Assembly: GCF_018860385.1 (NCBI RefSeq)
Contig: NZ_JAHKPH010000019.1
Span: 94,150 to 158,149 of the forward strand
Direction: 5' to 3'
DNA: 64,000 nucleotides
Source of the DNA: Reinekea forsetii
Lineage (GTDB): Bacteria; Pseudomonadota; Gammaproteobacteria; Pseudomonadales; Natronospirillaceae
Shown: positions 46,783 through 56,503 of the stretch, piece by piece
How positions within the stretch are numbered: the first letter of the stretch is position 1
How the letters are laid out: the number at the start of each line of letters is the position of its first letter
Made by a program: the position numbers and the translations under genes
The notes under the pieces: model-generated
Told to the model about the DNA's origin: nothing
Seen by the model: the letters and a program-made list of their open reading frames with translations, nothing else
The model's database searches: none

Positions 46783-47340
46783 ATGGAAATTTCAAGCGAG
46801 CTAAATAAAAAACTGTCCAAACTGTCTTTAGTCGTATTTGATGTCGATGGTGTTTTAACCGATGGTAAGCTGTATTACACCGAACAGGGTGAATCTATTA
46901 AGGTGTTTCATGTTCGTGATGGTGTTGGTCTAAAGCTATTGTCTGATATGGGTATTCAGGTTGCGATTGTGACTGCAAAAGATTCTAAAATGGTCGCAAA
47001 ACGCGTGTCTGAGCTCGGCGTAAAACATTATTTCGCCGGCGTAAAAGATAAAAAACTTCAAGTTGAAGAGCTCGCAAAAGCACTGAATATTCCATTAAAT
47101 GAAATTGCCTTTGTTGGTGATGACATGGTCGACGTGCCCGCAATGAACGCCGTTGGCGTATCAATGTGCCCAAGCGATGCTTACGACTACGTGCAAGAAG
47201 GTGTAGATTATAGGGTGCCTCTAAAAGGCGGTGAAGGCGTAGCAAGGCACGTATGTGATGTGATTCTTAAAGCTCAAGATAAGTATCAAGAAGCTTACAA
47301 GAAAACATTAAATTCAAATTTCGAACGTAAACGAGGTTAG
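46783..47340 (+). CDS. kdsC: 3-deoxy-D-manno-octulosonate 8-phosphate phosphatase
   Basis: The 185-residue HAD-family enzyme releases phosphate from KDO 8-phosphate in LPS core synthesis. Motif I is VVFDVDGVLTDGKLYY, motif II VTAKDS, the lysine is in GVKDKKLQVEEL and motif III is FVGDDMVDVPAM. It is of the short, capless, tetrameric type. kdsA, encoding the preceding step, lies opposite on the other strand beyond a palindromic element. Confidence 0.95.
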   Translation: MEISSELNKKLSKLSLVVFDVDGVLTDGKLYYTEQGESIKVFHVRDGVGLKLLSDMGIQVAIVTAKDSKMVAKRVSELGVKHYFAGVKDKKLQVEELAKALNIPLNEIAFVGDDMVDVPAMNAVGVSMCPSDAYDYVQEGVDYRVPLKGGEGVARHVCDVILKAQDKYQEAYKKTLNSNFERKRG

Positions 47341-47393
47341 CCGGGTTCTTAATAGAATAGGGTTAACTGGGTTAGAGTTGTGCCGATAAGGTG

Positions 47394-47504
47394 ACCAGTG
47401 TTGAGGTGCTACGAAATTAAGGCGTTCATTGGCATGGATGCCAATGACGAGCCCCCATGGATGGGTTAACGGCGTCCTGAATTTCGTAGCAGCTCGACGC
47501 TGGT
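47394..47504. repeat. 111-base palindromic intergenic element
   Basis: The outer arms of 25 bases (47394-47418 and 47480-47504) pair with three mismatches, including a perfect 13-base inner core TGCTACGAAATT. Inside are a second perfect hairpin, CATTGGCAT/ATGCCAATG (47427-47446), and a segment CCCCCATGGATGGGTT. It lies between two converging genes and codes for nothing. The structure is that of a REP/MITE-type mobile hairpin. No second copy exists in this window. Confidence 0.75.
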
Positions 47505-47505
47505 A

Positions 47506-47534
47506 AGTATGCCTAAGTACTTGTTTAGGCATAC
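47506..47534. terminator. Terminator hairpin at the kdsA end
   Basis: GTATGCCTAA pairs with TTAGGCATAC around an 8-base loop. It stands 12 bases past the kdsA stop, on the side of the converging kdsC. The tail lacks a long T run on either strand. Confidence 0.55.
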
Positions 47535-47545
47535 CTTGTAATATG

Positions 47546-48403
<858 letters not shown>

Positions 48404-48455
48404 TTAATTAGAAAGTAGGCTATTGTAGCCGCCTTCTCACCGAAACCAAGTTTAA

Positions 48456-50570
48456 ATGTTAACTGACACTGTAAAATCGACAATTCAATCAGCTTATTCA
48501 CACTATCTTGACGCTCACGAGCTTAAATCTCGATACGGACAAAAACACATGCTGGCTCAGATAGCCCGCAGTTTGTCGCGTATGGAAGTCGATAGCGAAG
48601 GCAATAAAATTGGTCAAGCGCCAATAGCGGTTATTGAAGCCGGTACGGGTACCGGTAAAACAGTCGGCTATGCTTTAAGTGCTATTCCTATGGCTCAAGC
48701 TTTTGAAAAGAAGCTGGTTATCGCCACCGCGACAGTGGCGTTGCAAGAGCAGGTCGTCAATAAAGACATCCCGGATATAGAAAAGAATACCAATTTAAAG
48801 TTTAAAGCGGTGCTCGCAAAAGGCCGCGGTCGCTATCTGTGCACACACAAACTGGAGCAACTGATCCAGTTTTACAGCGGCACTGTGGTGGCGATGTCTT
48901 TGTTTGAAGAGACTATGGAAGCCGATGAGGCCACATTAAATATATATAATGAACTCATGACCGATTTTGGTCGAGGCGCATGGAGTGGCGATCGGGATCA
49001 GTTGCCAGAGAAAGTTGATGATAAAATTTGGCAAACCCTAACATCGACGCACCGTGAATGTTTGAATCGACGTTGCCCGCATTTTCAGAATTGCCCATTC
49101 TTTGAGGCTAGAAACGAGCTTGAAGAAGCCAATGTAATCATCGCCAACCACGATTTAGTGATGGCCGATTTATCACTCGGTGGCGGTGCTATTTTACCAG
49201 CACCCGAAGACACTATTTATATTTTTGACGAAGGTCATCATTTACCCGATAAAGCCCTGATGCATTTTGCCAGTCAACTGACGGCTAAGTATATGTTGAA
49301 CCAATTCGAGCAGTGGAAGAAGCAAGTGCCTAAGCTGCGTTTAGAGTTGAATTATGGTGAGAAATCGGAGTACTTACTCGATCAGGTTGTTGATGAGCTG
49401 AGCGCCGCTCACCAGCACTTGGCATTTGCTTGGCAGGCATTGCAGCCTTGGTATCATCGCCTAGATAGAGACAATAATACGTTAACATTGCTGCAGCCTG
49501 AGCAAATAGAAGAATTTTCAGCCATTTTAGAACCGTTGAATCACCCATTTACTCAGCTTTTTCTAGCGATTGTTGCTTTAGAAGAGAATATTCGAAAACG
49601 GTTAGCCTCTGCACAAGATTTAGAAGAAAAAGACCACCTTCAAAACGCCATGCCAGTGGTCGGGCGTTGGCTGCAGCGAATGGAGCCAGCAAAAACTCTC
49701 GTTTCGAATTGGTTGCAAGAAGACTCTCCCGATTACGCCCCAATAGCACGTTGGGTTGAACGGTTAGACACCCCAGAAAACCAAGATTTAGTCTTAAATA
49801 CCAGCCCCGTTTCAGCGAATTATGTTTTAAGAAGCTATTTGTGGAATCGTTGCAGCGCGGCCATTGTAACGTCTGCCACACTCACTATTGAGGGTAAGTT
49901 CGATCGCTTTTTGAATCAGGCCGGACTAAAAGAAGATGCTGATGTACTGCGAGTAGATAGTCCGTTTGATTACCAGAATGCAGTAACCGCTAAAATTCCA
50001 GCGATTGCTGTTGATGCGGCTAAAAAGACGGAGCACACCGCGTCTATTATCGAACTCATTGAAACGCAATTGCCTAAAGAAACCGGTAACCTAGTGCTGT
50101 TTTCATCACGTGCCCAAATGCATGAAACCTTTGAAGGCTTATCTGAAGATTGGCAAAAAATTGTTACCTTGCAAGACGACTTACCAAAATCAATGCTCAT
50201 CAGTCACCACAAGGAACGTATGGAGGGTGGGGCAGGCTCTACGTTATTTGGATTGGCCAGCTTAGCCGAAGGGGTAGATTTACCCGGAAACTATTTAACC
50301 CATTTAGTTATTGCTAAATTGCCCTTCGGTACACCCGATGACCCGATTACGGCAACACTTTCGCAGTGGTTAGAGCAAAAACGGCTAAATCCGTTTCAGT
50401 TAGTGACGTTACCATCAGCCATTATTCGATTAGTGCAAGCGTGCGGGCGTTTGGTTCGTAATGAAAGTGATACCGGCACCATTTGGTTTATGGATCGCCG
50501 GATTATTGAAAAGCGCTATGGAAAGAGTGTGATGCGTTCTTTACCTAATTACCGTTGGGAAATTGAATAA
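48456..50570 (+). CDS. dinG: ATP-dependent DNA helicase DinG
   Basis: The 704-residue XPD-like superfamily 2 helicase has Walker A EAGTGTGKT near 61, DEGH box IFDEGHHLPD near 258 and the C-terminal motif VQACGRLVRNESD. Cysteines in YLCTHKL and ECLNRRCPHFQNCPFF form the 4Fe-4S site. It resolves R-loops and G-quadruplexes in other bacteria. E. coli dinG is SOS-controlled, but no LexA box is visible here. It diverges from kdsA. Confidence 0.94.
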   Translation: MLTDTVKSTIQSAYSHYLDAHELKSRYGQKHMLAQIARSLSRMEVDSEGNKIGQAPIAVIEAGTGTGKTVGYALSAIPMAQAFEKKLVIATATVALQEQVVNKDIPDIEKNTNLKFKAVLAKGRGRYLCTHKLEQLIQFYSGTVVAMSLFEETMEADEATLNIYNELMTDFGRGAWSGDRDQLPEKVDDKIWQTLTSTHRECLNRRCPHFQNCPFFEARNELEEANVIIANHDLVMADLSLGGGAILPAPEDTIYIFDEGHHLPDKALMHFASQLTAKYMLNQFEQWKKQVPKLRLELNYGEKSEYLLDQVVDELSAAHQHLAFAWQALQPWYHRLDRDNNTLTLLQPEQIEEFSAILEPLNHPFTQLFLAIVALEENIRKRLASAQDLEEKDHLQNAMPVVGRWLQRMEPAKTLVSNWLQEDSPDYAPIARWVERLDTPENQDLVLNTSPVSANYVLRSYLWNRCSAAIVTSATLTIEGKFDRFLNQAGLKEDADVLRVDSPFDYQNAVTAKIPAIAVDAAKKTEHTASIIELIETQLPKETGNLVLFSSRAQMHETFEGLSEDWQKIVTLQDDLPKSMLISHHKERMEGGAGSTLFGLASLAEGVDLPGNYLTHLVIAKLPFGTPDDPITATLSQWLEQKRLNPFQLVTLPSAIIRLVQACGRLVRNESDTGTIWFMDRRIIEKRYGKSVMRSLPNYRWEIE

Positions 50571-50600
50571 AGCCTGTTTATTTGCGTCTACAAGTTCTAA

Positions 50601-51152
50601 TTAAGACTCTGAGCGCGGTTGTGATGTTTGAATTTTAAACAGCTGCTGCATTAAAACAGTGTTGTCTGACTCTGTTAGCTTTTCAAACGCTAAATGCAAC
50701 TGAGGGGTAGCATCGCTCGGCGTAATTTCAACTACATGAGCAATTGGAAAAAACGTGAAAAAATGCGAGCTTTGAACAATCGCTAAAGCCACTCGGTCTC
50801 CAATGTTCACGTTAGCATTGCTGGCAAATGAACAACCGCCTTCGCCAATGTTTAAGGGTTGTGGCTTTAAACCAAAGTTTTGAACCTTTTCAATTTCTTG
50901 GGCTTTCAAGGTTAAATCTATTTTCATTTGCATTAATTTGAGTGTTTTCTGAACAGATAAATCTTTAATGCGTTCACTCAGTGCATTGATTTCAGTATCA
51001 ATATGGTTGGCTTCCATCATCATTGAAAGCGTGATCAATTCAGGGAAGCAATCTGAGCCATTTACGGTGTCTTCATCAACCGGTTTAAGCTGCACCACAG
51101 CATTCATGTCTACTCGAAAAGAATCGCGTTTATCATTGGATACGTCAGGCAT
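50601..51152 (-). CDS. PilZ-domain protein with an inserted helical segment
   Basis: The 183-residue protein has the two cyclic-di-GMP motifs split by an insert: KRDSFRVDM near residue 8 (RxxxR) and NIGEGGCSFAS near 102 (D/NxSxxG-like). Between them, about residues 40-95 form a charged helix likely to be a coiled coil. The C-terminal beta segment (VALAIVQSSHF, LHLAFEKL) completes a PilZ barrel. In Pseudomonas a comparable gene stands next to lolC, so the position is conserved. Its output is unknown. Confidence 0.75.
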   Translation of the reverse strand: MPDVSNDKRDSFRVDMNAVVQLKPVDEDTVNGSDCFPELITLSMMMEANHIDTEINALSERIKDLSVQKTLKLMQMKIDLTLKAQEIEKVQNFGLKPQPLNIGEGGCSFASNANVNIGDRVALAIVQSSHFFTFFPIAHVVEITPSDATPQLHLAFEKLTESDNTVLMQQLFKIQTSQPRSES

Positions 51153-51244
51153 ATTGGGCTCGTTGTCATTGTTATGTAAAATGAATCTAATTATGCCATT
51201 GTAGTCAATATAGTGGCGACTTGCCGCAAATTATGGATATCTGT

Positions 51245-52489
51245 ATGTTTCAAAGCTTACCGCTGTATATTGGGTTGCGCTATATACGTGCGAAACGACG
51301 AAATCACTTTATTTCGTTTATCTCTGCTGTTTCTATGATTGGCCTTACCTTAGGTGTTGCCGTGTTGATTATTGTGCTTTCGGTGATGAATGGCTTCGAT
51401 AGAGAACTGCGCACACGAATTTTAGGAATGGTGCCACACGCCACTATTTCACAGCCTGGTGAAATGACTAACGCCGAACAGGTTAGGGCAATTGCTTTAG
51501 AACACCCAAGAGTTTTAGGTGCTTCAGCTTATGTTCAAACTCAAGGCATGCTTGTGGGCAGCCGCCAAACGAAAGGCGCTTTGCTCAGTGGTATTGAGCC
51601 CAGTACAGTGTCTACGGTTTCTATTTTGCCTAATCATTTATTGGAAGGTGATATCGAAAATTTGGCCGAAGGTGAGTTTAACGTGATATTAGGCGATAAC
51701 CTCGCGCGTTCAATTGGAGCCTATGTGGGTGATAAAATTACCGTTCTGGTGCCTCAATTATCGGTCAATATTGCGGGTATTCAACCCCGATTCAAGCGGT
51801 TTACGGTTTCTGGTATTTTTAAAGTGGGTGCCGAGGTTGATCAATCGCTGGCCGTTTTTAATTTAAATGACCTCGCCAAAGTATTGCAATACGGAAACGC
51901 GGTAGATGGCATTCAGCTGAAGGTTGATGATTTATTTAAAGCGCGTTCAATTGCAAAAGAGGCCGGACAATCGCTCGAAGGGTATTACCGTGTGAGTGAC
52001 TGGAGTGTAACCCAAGGCAACTTATTCCAAGCCATCCAAATGGAAAAGCGAATGGTAGGTCTGTTGTTGTTTATGGTTATTGCTGTGGCTGGGTTCAACA
52101 TAGTATCGAGCTTGGTTATGCTAGTGACCGATAAGCAAGGCGAAATTGCTGTGCTTCGTACTATTGGCGCTACTCGCAGCCAAGTAATGGGCATATTCAT
52201 TGTTCAGGGTACGGTCATTGGCGCGTTGGGCATTTTAGTCGGTACACTTTTAGGCATTTTAGGGGCATTAACGATTGCCGATATAATTGCTTGGATAGAA
52301 AGCGCATTTAATATTGAGTTTTTAAACGCAAACGTTTACTTCATTAGTTACATACCCTCTCAGCTACAAGTGGGCGATATTTATACCGTGTCGATCAGTG
52401 CTTTTGTTATAGCGGCGTTATCTACTATTTATCCAGCCTGGCGTGCTTCTCGAATTTCACCGGCGGAGGTGCTGCGTTATGAATCCTAA
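51245..52489 (+). CDS. lolC: Lipoprotein-releasing system membrane subunit, LolC/LolE type
   Basis: The 414-residue FtsX-fold protein has one N-terminal helix (ISAVSMIGLTLGVAVLIIVLS), a large periplasmic domain and three C-terminal helices. The start LPLYIGLRYIRAKRRNHFISFIS and the loop PQLSVNIAGIQPRFKRF, a likely LolA-binding hook, are typical of the family. With LolD it extracts outer-membrane lipoproteins from the inner membrane. ATG 51245 is the start that matches relatives. Only one such gene is present here, so it may act as a LolF-like homodimer; a second copy elsewhere cannot be excluded. Confidence 0.9.
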   Translation: MFQSLPLYIGLRYIRAKRRNHFISFISAVSMIGLTLGVAVLIIVLSVMNGFDRELRTRILGMVPHATISQPGEMTNAEQVRAIALEHPRVLGASAYVQTQGMLVGSRQTKGALLSGIEPSTVSTVSILPNHLLEGDIENLAEGEFNVILGDNLARSIGAYVGDKITVLVPQLSVNIAGIQPRFKRFTVSGIFKVGAEVDQSLAVFNLNDLAKVLQYGNAVDGIQLKVDDLFKARSIAKEAGQSLEGYYRVSDWSVTQGNLFQAIQMEKRMVGLLLFMVIAVAGFNIVSSLVMLVTDKQGEIAVLRTIGATRSQVMGIFIVQGTVIGALGILVGTLLGILGALTIADIIAWIESAFNIEFLNANVYFISYIPSQLQVGDIYTVSISAFVIAALSTIYPAWRASRISPAEVLRYES

Positions 52490-53165
52490 TTCTGTTTTGT
52501 CGTGTCAATCGGTATCGCGCTCTTTCAAACTAGGTCACGAATCGATTGATGTTTTGAAAAACATTTCATTTGATATTTCAGCGGGTGAAATGGCCAGCAT
52601 AGTTGGTACCAGTGGATCGGGTAAAACAACCTTGTTAAATTTGTTGGCCGGTTTAGACGAACCCAGCCAAGGCGAAGTATTAATGGCCGGGGAGAACTTG
52701 GCCAATTTATCGGATAAAGCCAAAGCCAAAGCCCGCAATAAACACATGGGTTTCGTGTTTCAGTTTCATCATTTACTGCCAGAGTTTTCAGCGCTCGATA
52801 ACGTATTAATGCCGTGCCGAATTGTTGGCAAGGTGAGTGCTGAATCTCGTCAGTACGCTGAGCATTTGTTAAGCAGTGTAGGGTTAGGAGACAGAATGCG
52901 TCACCGCCCGGGTGAACTTTCTGGAGGTGAGCGTCAGCGAGTAGCGATAGCAAGAGCCTTGATTAACAAGCCGGCCGTGGTATTAATGGATGAGCCTACC
53001 GGTAATTTAGATGAAGACAGCTCTGAACAAGCTCAGCAGTTGATCGAATCATTAAACGAACAGTTTAATTCCAGTTTTGTAATTGTGACCCACAACCAAG
53101 ACTGGGCAAACCACATACCGATACAATTTAAATTATCGAAAGGTCATTTAGAAAAGGTGACCTAA
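52479..53165 (+). CDS. lolD: Lipoprotein-releasing system ATPase
   Basis: The 228-residue ABC ATPase has Walker A GTSGSGKTT near 42, Q-loop FVFQFHHLLPEF with the LolD-specific FHHLLPEF, signature LSGGERQRVAIARAL and Walker B VVLMDEPTGNLD. It powers LolC/E-type release of lipoproteins. ATG 52479 is chosen because it overlaps the lolC stop by 11 bases and matches the family N-terminus. Confidence 0.94.
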   Translation: MNPNSVLSCQSVSRSFKLGHESIDVLKNISFDISAGEMASIVGTSGSGKTTLLNLLAGLDEPSQGEVLMAGENLANLSDKAKAKARNKHMGFVFQFHHLLPEFSALDNVLMPCRIVGKVSAESRQYAEHLLSSVGLGDRMRHRPGELSGGERQRVAIARALINKPAVVLMDEPTGNLDEDSSEQAQQLIESLNEQFNSSFVIVTHNQDWANHIPIQFKLSKGHLEKVT

Positions 53166-53194
53166 TACTAATAAACTGGCTATGGTGAACAAGG

Positions 53195-55387
53195 ATGTTT
53201 GCGTACGCTGGGTTGTTGCTAATTCCATGGCTGTGGTTTCAATACGGTTTAGTTTGGGCGGCTACCTATCTAATTTTTTTATCTATTGCTGGGCAACTGG
53301 TTTCTATCCGATGTGCGTTTAGTACAATCGCTTTTGGCAGTATTTGCATTGCTACGTTACAGGTGCAATCAACACATACCTTGCCGATTCAATCTCAGCA
53401 CGATCAATTTAAGCTCACTATTTGTGCCGACTCTATCTTTAAACACTATGACGATGTAATGCTAGGTAATGCATTTATTGTAACTCAGCCAGATGAACTA
53501 AATTTACGTCGAGTATCTGCTGCCATAGGCGCTAAGTTTGAACTCGTTAATGCGCCGGGGTTGTGTATCGTTGGCATTTTTAGAGTGAAGCAGCCATTTG
53601 GGCAATTGCTACCAGGGCAATTTAATGCCGATCAATATTATTTTTCTCAAAAAATAGATGCAAAAGTGTCGTTAGTAAAGCTAGAACGAAGTTACATTAA
53701 CGATCGATTGATGTTTCGATTAAATCGCAAAGCCCAGCCGCACTTTTCTGATGAAAGCCATCAACAGTTGTGGGCGGCATTAGTGTTAGGTTGGTCTTCT
53801 GCTATGAGCGCCGAGTTAAAAGCACTGCTGGCCAGTAACCAGCTAGCCCACATGTTCGTAGTGAGTGGGTTTCATATTGGTATTATTGCGTTGATTGCCC
53901 ACGGGTTATGCTTCGGAATAGGTTGGGTATTGTCGCCTTGGTATCGTTTGCCACTAGCGATACGTTACGTTGGCGTGTTTGCTCTTACAACGAGTTATGT
54001 GGCCTTTATTGGTTGGCCTATACCTGCGTTACGCGCGTTAATAATGGCATTGGTACCACTAGTGTGCGTGTTACTGAGTGTGAGGTTGTCGGCTTATCGT
54101 AGCATTCTGATTGCCGCAATCATTGTTTTGCTGTTGTATCCGCAAACTTGGCTGAGTATTGGCAACTGGCTTAGCTTTGGTTCGGTATTGTTGATTATTG
54201 TGGCGATTCGATGGCAACTGTTTGCGAATGTTTCAAAGATTACGGCTTTGTTTTTGTTTCAGCTGTTGATGAGCTTGCTATCTTTATTTTGGAGCTACTT
54301 TTATGGCCTTTCTTTTAATGCTTTGGGTTTTTTTATAAATCTACTTGCTAGTCCATTTATCACTTTTGTGATTTTTCCACTGGCCATATTAATGCTATGG
54401 CAGCCATCTCTCTTGGTTGGGGTGTTTGAGTGGTTTGCTGAACGTAGTTTAGACCTGATGAAGCAATCGGCTGCTTTTGGCGTGGAAGGGAATACACTCT
54501 ACGCATATATAGCGTTAAGCATTGTGTTGTTGGTTTTGTTTTTGGTTTGGCAGCCTGAGAAAAAAATAATATGGCTATTTAGTTTGTCTGCATTGGCTTT
54601 GTGGCCAGTGGCGGTTATTAATCCTATTAAACTTCACCAACAACCCAATACTAATGTAGTGTTACGATTTTTTGATGTTGGTCACGGATTGGCCGTACTG
54701 ATAAAAACACCCAGTGGCACCGTACTATTTGATACAGGAGGACGAATAGGCCAAGAAGACAGTATTTACGCTCGAAAATTATCATCGCTAGTACCAAATA
54801 TCGACGCATTGATCGTTTCTCATTCAGACAGTGACCATTCTGCGGGCGTGTTAGATGTTTTAGAGCAGCACCCTTCGGCCAAACTATTTGGCGGTCAACC
54901 TGGCTTATTGCCCATTCCTTCTGAGAATTGCCATGATGCGCCATTTGTAAACGATCATTTATTTTTTATTCCGGTGCCCTATAACCTGCAGAAAAACGAT
55001 AATGATCAATCCTGTGTGCTTGTGATTGAGCATTTAGGTAAACGAATTATTTTAACGGGAGACGCAGGGAAAAACGTTGAATATTTTTTATTGCAGGCTT
55101 ACCCGCAACTGCTGCCATTTGATGTCGTTGTGCTCGGTCATCATGGCAGTGCATCGAGCAGTGCAACCGACTGGCTAAAGGCGAATAAAGGAGCGTTTTT
55201 TGTAAACAGTGGGGCCGATATGGCTCGTGGCAGTTGGCCAGCAACCGCAATACGTTCTTGGTTTGAATCAGAGAACATTGCGTTAGCAAATACTGCAAAA
55301 AGAGGCACATTGGATGTTTTTGTGACACAGGTTGATATTCACATAAAATCTTACGAATCGGCGTTCAGAAAACGCCTTATTTATTGA
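53195..55387 (+). CDS. comEC: DNA uptake channel ComEC/Rec2
   Basis: The 730-residue inner-membrane protein has an N-terminal soluble OB-like region flanked by helices, the multi-helix Competence domain (about 190-460; HMFVVSGFHIGIIALI) and a C-terminal metallo-beta-lactamase-like domain (FFDVGHGLAVLI, SHSDSDHSAGVLDV near 542, LGHHGSASS). It carries single-stranded DNA into the cytoplasm during natural transformation. No frame breaks are seen. The order PilZ-lol-comEC-exbBD is shared with Pseudomonas. Confidence 0.93.
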   Translation: MFAYAGLLLIPWLWFQYGLVWAATYLIFLSIAGQLVSIRCAFSTIAFGSICIATLQVQSTHTLPIQSQHDQFKLTICADSIFKHYDDVMLGNAFIVTQPDELNLRRVSAAIGAKFELVNAPGLCIVGIFRVKQPFGQLLPGQFNADQYYFSQKIDAKVSLVKLERSYINDRLMFRLNRKAQPHFSDESHQQLWAALVLGWSSAMSAELKALLASNQLAHMFVVSGFHIGIIALIAHGLCFGIGWVLSPWYRLPLAIRYVGVFALTTSYVAFIGWPIPALRALIMALVPLVCVLLSVRLSAYRSILIAAIIVLLLYPQTWLSIGNWLSFGSVLLIIVAIRWQLFANVSKITALFLFQLLMSLLSLFWSYFYGLSFNALGFFINLLASPFITFVIFPLAILMLWQPSLLVGVFEWFAERSLDLMKQSAAFGVEGNTLYAYIALSIVLLVLFLVWQPEKKIIWLFSLSALALWPVAVINPIKLHQQPNTNVVLRFFDVGHGLAVLIKTPSGTVLFDTGGRIGQEDSIYARKLSSLVPNIDALIVSHSDSDHSAGVLDVLEQHPSAKLFGGQPGLLPIPSENCHDAPFVNDHLFFIPVPYNLQKNDNDQSCVLVIEHLGKRIILTGDAGKNVEYFLLQAYPQLLPFDVVVLGHHGSASSSATDWLKANKGAFFVNSGADMARGSWPATAIRSWFESENIALANTAKRGTLDVFVTQVDIHIKSYESAFRKRLIY

Positions 55388-55450
55388 TTTTACTACTTTT
55401 TTTGAAATTTCCTATGTTAAAGTATGGCCACTTTATAGGAGATATTCATT

Positions 55451-56071
55451 GTGTTTGAAATAATAAAGGCTGGCGGGTTGTTAATGCTGCCCATTTTACT
55501 CAGTTCGGTGATTGCAATGGCCATAATTGTAGAGCGATACTGGACATTACGCGTTTCTAAAGTAAGACCAAAAGACCAGTTGCCTCAGGTTTGGTTGTGG
55601 ATTAAAAATCACGAACTAGACTCCACAAAAATTAAAGAGCTGGCTCAAAGTAGTCTTTTTGGGTTTGTTCTAGCGGCAGGGCTTCGTACCTCTAAACATG
55701 GTCGAGAAGCGATGAAAGACGCTATTCAAGAAGCCGGAAACCACGCTGCTCATGAAATGGAAAAATTCTTAAGTACACTCGGTACTATTGCCGCTATATC
55801 TCCGCTTATGGGGCTGTTAGGTACGGTATTGGGTATGGTTGATGTGTTTTCAGACATTATGTTGCAAGGTACGGGCAATACGGCGGTGTTAGCCGGCGGT
55901 ATCTCTAAAGCATTAATTACAACCGCTGCAGGGCTTTCAGTTGCTATCCCGGCCGTTGCATTTCATCGATCATTAACTCGTAAGGTAGATGAACTGTTAG
56001 TGCTTATGGAGCAAGACAGCACTAAATTAGTCGATGCAATTCATGCCGATACAGCGAAAGATAAGAAATGA
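55451..56071 (+). CDS. exbB: ExbB/TolQ-type proton channel subunit
   Basis: The 206-residue protein has three helices: near 10-26 (LLMLPILLSSVIAMAIIVERY), 112-135 and 150-175, with the family core LSTLGTIAAISPLMGLLGTVLGMVDVF. It converts proton flow into work with ExbD. The start is GTG 55451 with ATAGGAGAT upstream. Neighbours (lpxK, kdsB) and a lack of TonB suggest an envelope role like Pseudomonas PA2983 rather than iron uptake. It overlaps exbD by four bases. Confidence 0.9.
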   Translation: MFEIIKAGGLLMLPILLSSVIAMAIIVERYWTLRVSKVRPKDQLPQVWLWIKNHELDSTKIKELAQSSLFGFVLAAGLRTSKHGREAMKDAIQEAGNHAAHEMEKFLSTLGTIAAISPLMGLLGTVLGMVDVFSDIMLQGTGNTAVLAGGISKALITTAAGLSVAIPAVAFHRSLTRKVDELLVLMEQDSTKLVDAIHADTAKDKK

Positions 56072-56487
56072 GATTTCGACGATCAAGACAAGAAGAGGTA
56101 TCGGTCAACTTAACCCCGTTGATTGATGTCGTTTTTCTACTGCTGATATTTTTTATGGTAACCACTACGTTTACCCGTGAAACCCAGTTGCAGATAACCT
56201 TGCCCGAGAGCCAGTCGGAAGCTTCAGCTGAAAACACCGGCTTAATAGAAGTATTAGTAGACCGTACCGGTACTTATGCTGTTAATGGGCAGGTGTTAAT
56301 TAAGCACGACATCGAATCGCTAAAACAAGCTTTAGAACAGGTTTCGGGTGGAGATGTAGAGCGGGCCATTGTTATAACCGCCGATGCCGCCGCGCCTCAC
56401 CAATCCTTTATTCACGCACTAGACGCCGTTGCGCAACAGGGCTTTAATAAAGTGAGTATTACGACACAAACTCAAAGCGCGGAATAA
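56068..56487 (+). CDS. exbD: ExbD/TolR-type biopolymer transport protein
   Basis: The 139-residue protein has one N-terminal helix with the essential aspartate (NLTPLIDVVFLLLIFFMVTT) and a periplasmic domain with VLVDRTGTYAVNGQ and ITADAAAPHQSFIHALDA. It partners with the ExbB-like protein, whose stop it overlaps. lpxK follows 16 bases later, so the three genes are probably co-transcribed. Confidence 0.92.
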   Translation: MRFRRSRQEEVSVNLTPLIDVVFLLLIFFMVTTTFTRETQLQITLPESQSEASAENTGLIEVLVDRTGTYAVNGQVLIKHDIESLKQALEQVSGGDVERAIVITADAAAPHQSFIHALDAVAQQGFNKVSITTQTQSAE

Positions 56488-56503
56488 CTAAAAGGGTGGG
56501 CTA

